A stretch of 6,496 nucleotides of DNA, from the NCBI GenBank assembly GCA_036501345.1, contig DASYAN010000090.1:1-6496 (forward strand), written 5' to 3'. Below, piece after piece: positions 1 through 5,598 of the stretch. Below the pieces are notes generated by a model. That model was not told where the DNA came from, ran no database searches, and saw nothing but the letters and a program-made list of their open reading frames with translations. The stretch comes from DASYAN01 sp036501345. Lineage in GTDB: Bacteria; Chloroflexota; Ktedonobacteria; Ktedonobacterales; Ktedonobacteraceae. The first letter of the stretch is position 1; each line of letters starts with the position of its first letter. Made by a program: the position numbers and the translations under genes.

Positions 1-21
1 GGAAACCCAGGAAACCCAGGA
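1..21 (+). repeat. 9-bp tandem repeat encoding Gly-Asn-Pro
   Basis: The unit GGAAACCCA occurs at 1-9 and 10-18, followed by a partial GGA at 19-21. It is in phase with the open frame and encodes Gly-Asn-Pro twice. The window cuts it at the left, so the true copy number is unknown. Confidence 0.7.
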
Positions 22-1050
22 TCGGCGGTAAAAAACGCTGCACCCAATGGTTTAGAGCTTCTGCAAGACTATAACCGATATGCCAATCAACTAGACATTG
101 ACAACCAATTTGCCAATCAAACAGAGCGACAAAATGTCGCACAATATGTCGCAAACATCGCAACGCTGTTTCAGACAGACTCGACCATTCATCCTTATTA
201 TACCAACCGGTACTATCTTGAAAAGGCCATAGCTGCTGCTCACGATGGGAACTTCTTGGGCAAAGAAGTAGATGGTAAACATGTTATGGGCGTAAGCGAG
301 TATATAAGGAAATTGAAGCAAGAAGATTGTCCTCAGTCCTCCGATAAGAGTCTCGTAGATTTAAGGCAAGCCGATGAATATCATTGGGTGACGTATTTGC
401 GAGACGCGCTAGCTGATGCAGAGAGACAAGGTATGGTTGAACTGCTAAAGCAGGCTTTACCGATCGCAAAACAGATACAAGAATGCAGAGATAGCAATTT
501 AAAACTTGCGGAAAAAGCGCTCGATCTCGAGACCCCATCAGAAGAAGCGAAGAAGATGGTGGGCGACATGCACACCGTTGAGCCTTCCTTGCTATGGCCC
601 AAAATAGCCGAGAAACCCACCGCAGTTGGCAAAGATAAGAAATCTGATGTCCCATTGGATCCCAAAGCGATCACGAAAAAAAGTGATGGAGATCTGGCAC
701 TGGAAGCGGGAGGGGTTGCAGAACAAATCTATAAGCAAGCTGTTAATTCAATTGAACACATGATTGACTCAACAGATGATCCATTTCTCCAAAAAAGGTA
801 TCGGGAAGAGGCAGTGAAGATGGCAATGGACCTAGCTAAGCAAGCGTTCGAGATCAACAAACAAGACAAATCTATACAAAATCAGTGGCAAAAGCTTGAG
901 GAACTCACAAAACAAATGAATTCCCAGAGGTGGAAGGACTTTGCTTTTACAGTATCAGTCTTTGCTCTCCAACAAGGTCCTAGGGCTGCTACTGAAGGTG
1001 TTAAAAAGTTCATGGATGAAATCATGAAAATATTAACGAAAGCGATTTAG
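1..1050 (+). CDS. Hypothetical hydrophilic helical protein, 3' part (5' end outside window)
   Basis: Frame 1 is open from the first base to the TAG at 1048-1050, giving 349 residues with no start that must be used. The TTG at 256 is only an internal codon, because the 85 codons before it are equally protein-like. I do not recognise the family. The fragment opens with a Gly-Asn-Pro repeat (residues 1-7), then a region in which Ala-Asn-Gln recurs (DNA repeat TGCCAATCAA at 81-90 and 111-120, 30 nt apart and in phase). It is charged and largely helical, with a Pro/Lys/Asp-rich linker near residues 195-230. Residues about 265-305 are regular amphipathic helices, faintly like a TPR pair. I see no catalytic motif, signal peptide or clear membrane segment; residues about 312-326 are mildly hydrophobic. 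That it is coding is fairly sure; its function is unknown. Confidence 0.8.
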   Translation, partial: GNPGNPGSAVKNAAPNGLELLQDYNRYANQLDIDNQFANQTERQNVAQYVANIATLFQTDSTIHPYYTNRYYLEKAIAAAHDGNFLGKEVDGKHVMGVSEYIRKLKQEDCPQSSDKSLVDLRQADEYHWVTYLRDALADAERQGMVELLKQALPIAKQIQECRDSNLKLAEKALDLETPSEEAKKMVGDMHTVEPSLLWPKIAEKPTAVGKDKKSDVPLDPKAITKKSDGDLALEAGGVAEQIYKQAVNSIEHMIDSTDDPFLQKRYREEAVKMAMDLAKQAFEINKQDKSIQNQWQKLEELTKQMNSQRWKDFAFTVSVFALQQGPRAATEGVKKFMDEIMKILTKAI

Positions 1051-1187
1051 TTAGAAGAGGTATAACCATGTTTCGCAGATGAGTTGACGGAAAGTAGACA
1101 CCGATGGACTGCTATCTTAGCCAAAGAGGTTTTTTCCAGGAACGAGGGGGACATCTAATCACCTATAAGAAGATCACCTCACTCTTT

Positions 1188-1238
1188 GTCCTACAAGTTG
1201 TTCCCAAAATGTCCTACAAGTTGTTCCCAAATGTCCTA
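1188..1238. repeat. Two and a fraction copies of a 22-23 bp tandem repeat
   Basis: GTCCTACAAGTTGTTCCC followed by AAAAT occupies 1188-1210. It recurs at 1211-1232 with one A fewer, and a third partial copy (GTCCTA) follows at 1233-1238. Each copy is preceded by T, giving a TGTCC start. Tandem repeats that include a TGT-starting tip are known from IS21-family ends, so this may be a stranded insertion-sequence end, but no transposase or partner end is present. The repeat is certain; its origin is a guess. Confidence 0.75.
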
Positions 1239-1319
1239 GAAAATATCCCTCTCACTAGTTATCCTTAGTACAAGCGGTCGCAAGTGGGTTCCCAATGGAC
1301 CCTCTGATAATGAAAGCGT

Positions 1320-1347
1320 CTGACAAATAAAAATTGGAAGCTACTGT
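1320..1347 (+). promoter_or_regulatory. Possible weak promoter for the NB-ARC gene
   Basis: CTGACA at 1320-1325 matches five of six bases of a -35 box. After 16 bases, TACTGT at 1342-1347 matches the -10 consensus at only three positions. The position fits transcription starting about 25 nt before the chosen start codon. The support is weak. Confidence 0.2.
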
Positions 1348-1363
1348 AGCCTCACCAAAGCTT

Positions 1364-1370
1364 GGAAGGA
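1364..1370 (+). promoter_or_regulatory. Ribosome binding site fixing the NB-ARC start
   Basis: GGAAGGA lies 8 bases before ATG 1379 but only 2 bases before ATG 1373, and it lies downstream of TTG 1334. Spacing therefore favours ATG 1379 over both other in-frame starts. Confidence 0.65.
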
Positions 1371-1378
1371 ATATGATT

Positions 1379-2743
1379 ATGAGTTACATCGAACCCACTG
1401 TCTCGATGAAAAGCCGAATGTTGAGAGCTGAGCGCAAGCGGCGCGGCTGGACCCAGGCTCGGCTTGCTATGGCCCTGGGAGTGGCCACCAGAACCGTGAT
1501 CCGCTGGGAACGGGGGCTTGCTCTGCCCCACCCTACGCACCGGATGCAGTTAGAAAGGCTCTTTGGCAGAACAGCTGAGGAATTAGGCCTGTGGTGGAAC
1601 ACTGATGAGAACGAGACAGACAAGCTGGCATTGACAACACTATTCCCTGTCGCCCATCAAGCTATACCACTGGTTACATGCCAAGCATTGTTGTTAGTCG
1701 ATAGCGCCATCCTACGAACTTTGGGTACAAGCAGCAGCTTACTGGGACAAGCAGGACTGTTCATGCAGATCAAAGAGCGTCTTTTAGATGCCAGCGGTTT
1801 ACCCGAAACCGCTCTCTATGGTTTACCCGGCGTTGGTAAAACTACTCTGGCAGCCGCACTGGCCTCCGACGAGCACGTGCAAGCCCGTTTTCGCGATGGT
1901 ATCTTGTGGGCTCCTTTGGGACCTCAGCCTTATGTACTGAGCCAGTTGATGCGTTGGGGAACGATGCTGGGAGTTACCTCCAGTGATGTGGAAAACCCCG
2001 AGAGCCCACTAGCCTGGCGCCGAGCTCTACAATTGGCTATTGGCAACCGACAGATGTTGCTGATTATCGACGATGCCTGGGCAGTAGAGGACGCCCTAAC
2101 CTTGCGGGTTGGAGGTTCACAGTGTACCCATTTGCTGATCACTCGCCAGCCCCAGGTAGCCTCCGCCTTCACCCAGCAGACCATCGAAGTTCCTCAACTG
2201 GAGGAGGCCGATGGGCTGGCCTTGCTAGCCCGTTATATTCCCCAGCTGATCCAGCAAGATCCTCAGACCGCTCGATCGCTAGTACAGACTCTGGGCTGCT
2301 TGCCCTTGGCTTTGACCCTGGTGGGTAAGGCTCTGGCTTCATCGACCTTGACTCAACATCCTCGGCCTCTGCAAGTTATCTTGACACGATTGAATGATAT
2401 CCAATATCACTTACGTCTGAGCATGCTGACCACATCTGGGCAATGGTTCCTCGGCCTTGTAAAAATGGTCCCCTTTAGCCTGTATTCTGCCATTGCTATG
2501 TGTATCGAGCAGTTGAGCCAAGAAGCCCTGGCCACTCTGTGTGCTCTGGCCATCTTTCCGCCCAAGCCCCACAGCTTTTCAGAGGAAGCCGCTCTGGCGA
2601 TAAGCCAGCAACCCCGAGAGATACTGGATGAGCTCTGGAATGCGGGGCTATTGGAATGCTGGGGGCCAGGACGTTACAGCTTACATCAGGCAATTGTCCA
2701 CTATGCACGTACCAGCGTCAAGTCTCCATGGCTCCAAGAATAA
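1379..2743 (+). CDS. XRE-type HTH / NB-ARC STAND NTPase, lacking C-terminal sensor repeats
   Basis: This is a probable ATP-dependent signalling switch and DNA-binding regulator of 454 residues. Residues about 10-63 form an XRE/Cro-like helix-turn-helix (KRRGWTQARLA, then GVATRTVIRWERG). The NB-ARC core follows: Walker A GLPGVGKTT at 148-156, Walker B LLIIDDAW at 227-234, a sensor-like LLITR at about 252-256, and the GxP-type loop GCLPLAL at 306-312. A winged-helix ARC2-like segment leads to LHQ at 435-437, where the family has the MHD motif, so its Asp is Gln here. Relatives usually continue for hundreds of residues as TPR or other repeats that sense a ligand or partner. Here the protein stops 17 residues after LHQ, so it is either a natural short form or a truncation. 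The start was chosen from ribosome binding site spacing; an upstream TTG at 1334 would add 15 residues. It is GC-richer than its neighbours by eye. Its target is unknown; the secreted-protein genes downstream on the same strand are candidates. Confidence 0.88.
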   Translation: MSYIEPTVSMKSRMLRAERKRRGWTQARLAMALGVATRTVIRWERGLALPHPTHRMQLERLFGRTAEELGLWWNTDENETDKLALTTLFPVAHQAIPLVTCQALLLVDSAILRTLGTSSSLLGQAGLFMQIKERLLDASGLPETALYGLPGVGKTTLAAALASDEHVQARFRDGILWAPLGPQPYVLSQLMRWGTMLGVTSSDVENPESPLAWRRALQLAIGNRQMLLIIDDAWAVEDALTLRVGGSQCTHLLITRQPQVASAFTQQTIEVPQLEEADGLALLARYIPQLIQQDPQTARSLVQTLGCLPLALTLVGKALASSTLTQHPRPLQVILTRLNDIQYHLRLSMLTTSGQWFLGLVKMVPFSLYSAIAMCIEQLSQEALATLCALAIFPPKPHSFSEEAALAISQQPREILDELWNAGLLECWGPGRYSLHQAIVHYARTSVKSPWLQE

Positions 2744-2815
2744 AATCGAGGTCCGATAGAAGATCATACTCACCTTACAGATTCAATAAGATAACGAGCA
2801 AGTTCCACAACATTC

Positions 2816-2823
2816 AGGAAGGA
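2816..2823 (+). promoter_or_regulatory. Ribosome binding site of the secreted-protein gene
   Basis: AGGAAGGA sits 7 bases before ATG 2831. It also abuts ATG 2824, which is in another frame and stopped after four codons. This spacing is the main reason to start the gene at 2831. Confidence 0.6.
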
Positions 2824-2830
2824 ATGGTTT

Positions 2831-3601
2831 ATGTGTAGAACGTGGATAATGCTGTGGCTAAAGACCATATCGATACCTCACTTGAAGAGAATACGGCCAC
2901 AGCTCAGGAGCATACAGATACCCCAGCCAGCGAAAAGAATGCTGACACCTCAATTCCTGAAATCCATGTACCCCATCCTTACGCTACTGGTTATTGGAAC
3001 TGCTAGCTTCACAGCAGAAAACCTCTTCACCAGGGCCACAGTTCCCTCCTGTACGTTGACATCGACGGCAGCGGGAAACGGAAACACGTCACTGGCCATA
3101 GATCAGTCTCTTGGTGCGGATAAATTAGCACAACACTTCAGTAGCGATAAAGACAGCAAATACGAGCTTATTTGCTCTGCCCAAGGCCAACCCGGTGGTA
3201 TCGTCAGCCCTTCTGCCATCAGTCTCTCTATCAAGGGCAATGGTAGCCCCTCTGCCAATGGCGGCACTGTTCCTGGCGTAGATATGATCCTCGACCCACT
3301 TCATCCAGGCGGTATAGGAGACACTATAGGCGATGATATTGGGAACAATCCACCCAATATCTGCAATGGTAAACCCAATAGTAATAATAGCAAGCCTCTT
3401 GGACCCCAGGGGCACCCTTTGAATGGCCTAGAATACGACCACGCGTCGGACGCGTCGGACTCGTATTGTTCTGTCAGTGCCGCCGTAACCGCACCACAGA
3501 ATCCTTATTATAAGGGGGGGGCGACACAAGTTCATTTAAGATCGATGGTCCGCTCACCAAAACCAATCTGGATCACTACTGCCAAAATCTCCTGGGTGTA
3601 A
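2831..3601 (+). CDS. Membrane-anchored secreted protein, N-terminal part (frame 2; frameshifted)
   Basis: This is the first reading frame of what I take to be a single gene ending at 4092. A strong ribosome binding site precedes ATG 2831. Residues 1-45 are basic; residues about 46-62 (MYPILTLLVIGTASFTA) are one membrane segment, fitting an anchor with the cytoplasmic side positive. The outer part is rich in Ser, Gly, Asn and Pro: Cys74 and Cys115, a Gly/Asn/Pro linker at about 147-195, an Ala-Ser-Asp repeat at 205-210, and Cys213. Frame 2 runs on past the eight-G run at 3514-3521 for 27 more codons to TAA at 3599-3601, but those residues look out of frame, while frame 1 becomes strongly protein-like at that point. 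The bases 2839-3000 also read well in frame 1, so the N-terminal 45 residues are uncertain. It lies 87 nt after the NB-ARC gene. I do not recognise a named family. Confidence 0.65.
   Translation: MCRTWIMLWLKTISIPHLKRIRPQLRSIQIPQPAKRMLTPQFLKSMYPILTLLVIGTASFTAENLFTRATVPSCTLTSTAAGNGNTSLAIDQSLGADKLAQHFSSDKDSKYELICSAQGQPGGIVSPSAISLSIKGNGSPSANGGTVPGVDMILDPLHPGGIGDTIGDDIGNNPPNICNGKPNSNNSKPLGPQGHPLNGLEYDHASDASDSYCSVSAAVTAPQNPYYKGGATQVHLRSMVRSPKPIWITTAKISWV
3441..3458 (+). repeat. 9-bp perfect tandem duplication inside the secreted-protein gene
   Basis: ACGCGTCGG occurs twice in a row, followed by AC. Read in frame it gives Ala-Ser-Asp twice. It lies in the low-complexity linker, so copy number could vary without breaking the frame. 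Confidence 0.75.
3514..3521 (+). other. Run of eight G at the frame switch of the secreted-protein gene
   Basis: The open frame 2 upstream and the open frame 1 downstream meet exactly here; frame 1 has a TAA at 3511-3513 just before the run. A shift of -1 joins them. Frame 2 reads AAG GGG GGG, which places a G-GGG-GGG homopolymer heptamer in the phase needed for -1 slippage. A lost G (nine originally), a miscounted homopolymer in sequencing, or real slippage would all explain it. Confidence 0.7.
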
Positions 3602-4092
3602 CCGGAGATCGTCAGACTGGTGGCGGAGCACAAAGAGATGGGGATACAGCTCTCAGTTGGCAATGTCACAAAGCATGGAATGACTCGAGCGGTCAAGTCA
3701 TAGACATGAACGCCGCATGTAAACAGCAACTGTCTACCAGTGATCAGTCGCAAGCTCGCTTTGGCTATTACTGGAGTGGGCATCCTCAGGTGTGGGATTG
3801 CTTAGACAACGCCAAGAACCTGGGCAACTTGAGTAAAAGTGATATCGACCAGTACTGTAAAAATGCTGGCTATCAGGGTAGTTCGGCAATGGAGGGGAAG
3901 ACGGCTTACGATTACTTCTGTGCAGCCGATTCTTCTACGAATTCCACAAGTAATCAGAATGGGAACTCCGTCAAATTCGACACCATGCTTGATGTCTGTG
4001 AATGGAAAAATAAACAGGATCAGTATGTCATTGATGTCTTAGGGCAATACAGCGATCCAGCATCATGGCAATGCTGGGGCCCAGCACAATAA
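3514..4092 (+). CDS. Secreted protein, C-terminal part with two four-cysteine modules (frame 1; frameshifted)
   Basis: Frame 1 opens at 3514 and ends with TAA at 4090-4092. Starting at ATG 3706 would remove half of the first module, so this is better read as the second half of the gene begun at 2831. With a -1 shift the joined protein has 420 residues. Two modules align: TNLDHYCQN, SWQCHKAW, IDMNAACKQQ, VWDCLDNA (Cys 251, 279, 297, 324), and SDIDQYCKN, DYFCAAD, FDTMLDVCEWK, SWQCWGPAQ (Cys 343, 364, 390, 415). The shared pattern is (L/I)DxYC(Q/K)N, an aromatic residue before the second Cys, an acidic-Met stretch before the third, and W-x-C at the end. Even cysteine numbers behind a membrane anchor suggest two disulfides per module outside the cell. 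I recall similar unnamed modules in secreted actinobacterial and Chloroflexota proteins but cannot verify this. Function is unknown; an adhesive, envelope or binding role is only a guess. Confidence 0.65.
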   Translation, partial: GGGDTSSFKIDGPLTKTNLDHYCQNLLGVTGDRQTGGGAQRDGDTALSWQCHKAWNDSSGQVIDMNAACKQQLSTSDQSQARFGYYWSGHPQVWDCLDNAKNLGNLSKSDIDQYCKNAGYQGSSAMEGKTAYDYFCAADSSTNSTSNQNGNSVKFDTMLDVCEWKNKQDQYVIDVLGQYSDPASWQCWGPAQ

Positions 4093-4107
4093 GTGAATGA
4101 ACAAAAT

Positions 4108-4111
4108 GGAG
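4108..4111 (+). promoter_or_regulatory. Ribosome binding site deciding the start of the small membrane protein
   Basis: GGAG is 6 bases before ATG 4118. The earlier in-frame ATGs at 4097 and 4106 have no such motif at a usable distance, so 4118 is preferred. Confidence 0.55.
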
Positions 4112-4117
4112 ACAAAT

Positions 4118-4453
4118 ATGAACAATACCCCGATATCCAGATACGCAAAATGGATAGTATCGCTGTTTATGCTGCTTAGCATTGGGCTGATAACCTTCAA
4201 TGTGTGGTTGCCTCTTGTCAGAGGGGCTATGAAACTTACAGGGACGACTGATATCTTGTCCACCTGTACATTGGTTTATGCATCTGATACAGAACATGCC
4301 AACCATGTCCTTTCTCAGACCTTGGATCCTAGTCTTACTAGCGATAGTGATGCTCAGCAACTAGTAACAGCTAAAGACAGCACCACTGGAAACCCGAAAT
4401 ATGCACTGGACTGTGGCTCCTCCAATACAGGCAGTCTCACTCCTTCACCATAA
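4118..4453 (+). CDS. Small single-pass membrane-anchored protein of unknown function
   Basis: This encodes 111 residues. A short cytoplasmic head (MNNTPISRYAK) is followed by one membrane segment at about residues 11-31 (WIVSLFMLLSIGLITFNVW) and then a polar outer part rich in Thr, Ser and Asp. That part has two cysteines, one in STCTLVYAS and one in YALDCGSS, which could pair in a disulfide. The tail is Ser/Thr/Pro-rich and ends TPSP. The gene starts 25 nt after the stop of the four-cysteine protein on the same strand, so the two are probably co-transcribed. It shares the anchor-plus-outer-domain plan of its neighbours but has none of the four-cysteine modules. ATG 4097 would add seven residues but lacks a ribosome binding site. 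I do not recognise a family. Confidence 0.72.
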   Translation: MNNTPISRYAKWIVSLFMLLSIGLITFNVWLPLVRGAMKLTGTTDILSTCTLVYASDTEHANHVLSQTLDPSLTSDSDAQQLVTAKDSTTGNPKYALDCGSSNTGSLTPSP

Positions 4454-4605
4454 AAGGGTGGAAAACTAGTGCAGCTACCTTCCAAAGCTAATTTGTTGTG
4501 TAACCCATTTAAGGAATAAATTAATAATAGCAACAGCATAAGGAGAAAGCATCCCCTTCTCATGCATCAAGGTCTGTACAGAGATCGGTGTGCTTAGTCA
4601 AGGAT

Positions 4606-4845
4606 ATGAAGAAATTCACACTTTTGCTTTTTTTGTTTTCTTTGTTATCTTGTATGTGTTTTGCTTATAACGCATACATTATTTCAAAACGCACGATAGA
4701 TACATCTACGGGGACACAGCCCACTGCAACATCATTCACAGGGACACAGCCCCATAGGCGCGAACTTAAGGAAAAACAGATAGGAAAAAAGGGGGAGAAA
4801 AAGGAGATGACAAGCCGTTTCGTGGTACCGTCAAAAAAAATCTAG
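4606..4845 (+). pseudogene. Small membrane-anchored or secreted protein, truncated by the insertion sequence
   Basis: From ATG 4606 the frame gives MKKF followed by a very hydrophobic stretch (LLLFLFSLLSCMCFAYNAYI), a signal peptide or membrane anchor. A Thr/Ser/Gln/Pro stretch follows, containing TGTQP twice (DNA GGGACACAGCCC at 4713-4724 and 4741-4752). The native sequence stops at base 4749, a codon boundary: the IS inverted repeat begins at 4750. The remaining 31 codons to TAG 4843-4845 are IS sequence and give an unrelated basic tail. GTG 4588 is an alternative start; neither has a well-spaced ribosome binding site (AAGGA at 4600-4604 is only one base from ATG 4606). An AAGGAG at 4540-4545 and an AT-rich patch at 4515-4530 lie upstream without a clear promoter. 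The rest of the gene is not recognisable beyond the IS. Confidence 0.55.
4750..4770 (+). repeat. Left terminal inverted repeat of the IS
   Basis: CCC followed by CATAGGCGCGAACTTAAG is the exact reverse complement of 6330-6350. It interrupts the small membrane-protein gene. Confidence 0.9.
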
Positions 4846-4854
4846 CAGAAACGG
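4815..4854 (+). promoter_or_regulatory. Inverted repeat ahead of the transposase ribosome binding site
   Basis: CCGTTTC at 4815-4821 pairs with GAAACGG at 4848-4854 across a 26-base loop, ending four bases before the AGGAG at 4858-4862. Leader hairpins that limit translation from read-through transcripts are known in IS10 and IS50; whether this 7-bp stem does so is inference. Confidence 0.35.
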
Positions 4855-4869
4855 ACCAGGAGAAACGAC

Positions 4870-5598
4870 ATGCCATATCAGAAGCATTCGATAACAACAG
4901 AAGACCCTTCGCAAGGAACTGGGAACCAGGATGATTGGACGAAAGAAGTGGTTCCACGCTTGCCAGCTCACCTAGAAGAGCAAGCGAAGAAGCTCAAAGC
5001 CTTTGAGCGCAGTCGGGAGATCGGTTCTGCAATCGATTTGTTGCGTGGATTGCTCGCCTATGTCTACACAGCGCATTCTTTTCAGCATTTGGGGATGTGG
5101 AGCGTTTTAATAGGTCTGGCTAATGTCTCAGCCAATGACTGGCGCAAACGGTTGCAAAAGGCAGGTGCTTGGCTGGATTGGCTCTTGCAAGAAGTGCTTG
5201 CCACCGCATCACCCGTATCTCCGTCGCTCATACAAGCTGGCTTGAGACGCATCCTCTTAGTGGATGGAACCCATTGGAAGTGTTTTGGCCCAAAAGGAAT
5301 GGTCATGCGGGTGCATACCGCCTTCGATCTGTTGACAGGTCGGCTCACGCAGGTCAAAGTGACCGATTGCCATGAGGGAGAGCATTTAGAAGTCTTTGAC
5401 TTGCAAAAAGGAGATCTGGTAGTCACTGATCGAGCCAATGGCTTACGCAAACGTGTCGCTTTTGTCCTGTCCAAGTGTGCCGATATCGTCGTCCGCATCA
5501 GCCCATCCAAGTTTCCCATGGAAGATGAGCAGGGAGCGTCGATCTCGGTGATAGATTGGCGCGTATGGACTCCAGGTGCCAGACGGAGGGATCTTTAG
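4870..5598 (+). CDS. IS4-family transposase, N-terminal part (frame 1; frameshifted)
   Basis: This is a DDE transposase that would cut and join the IS ends. ATG 4870 has AGGAG at 4858-4862 with 7-base spacing. Residues about 30-125 form the N-terminal helical DNA-binding region. The first catalytic Asp is D132 in LLVDGTHW, and the second is D187 in LVVTDRANG (many relatives have DRGY here). The frame is good to about ISVIDW (residues 225-230), after which it becomes non-homologous and stops at 5596-5598. The third acidic residue lies in frame 2, so this part alone cannot be active. A +1 shift between about 5558 and 5573 joins it to the downstream part, for a full length near 478 residues, normal for the family. 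Confidence 0.85.
   Translation: MPYQKHSITTEDPSQGTGNQDDWTKEVVPRLPAHLEEQAKKLKAFERSREIGSAIDLLRGLLAYVYTAHSFQHLGMWSVLIGLANVSANDWRKRLQKAGAWLDWLLQEVLATASPVSPSLIQAGLRRILLVDGTHWKCFGPKGMVMRVHTAFDLLTGRLTQVKVTDCHEGEHLEVFDLQKGDLVVTDRANGLRKRVAFVLSKCADIVVRISPSKFPMEDEQGASISVIDWRVWTPGARRRDL

Larger units (their letters stand above)
1051..1378. other. Gene-poor gap with tandem repeat and stranded start signal
   Basis: No open frame here looks coding. The gap holds a GAGG motif at 1057-1060 seven bases before ATG 1068, which is stopped after four codons. It also holds a T run at 1130-1135 without a convincing stem before it, the tandem repeat at 1188-1238, and a weak stem at about 1288-1304 (GGGT...ACCC, one wobble) with no T tract. 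The last 60 bases contain a possible weak promoter for the NB-ARC gene. Confidence 0.5.

Noticed and set aside
256..258. TTG as the start of the first gene
   Set aside because: The frame is open and protein-like back to base 1 and there is no ribosome binding site at the right distance, so this is an internal codon.
1121..1140. T run as a terminator of the first gene
   Set aside because: No stable stem directly precedes it.
1188..1238. CRISPR array
   Set aside because: The units are directly adjacent with no spacers, and only two full copies exist.
1334..1336. TTG as the start of the NB-ARC gene
   Set aside because: The ribosome binding site at 1364-1370 lies downstream of it and is well placed only for ATG 1379.
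3433..3462. GC-rich MluI-containing stretch that resembles a cloning adaptor
   Set aside because: It is a perfect in-frame 9-bp duplication inside a continuous ORF and does not match a known adaptor exactly.
5082..5519. Long minus-strand open frame inside the transposase
   Set aside because: It is antisense to a clear DDE transposase and has no recognisable domain.
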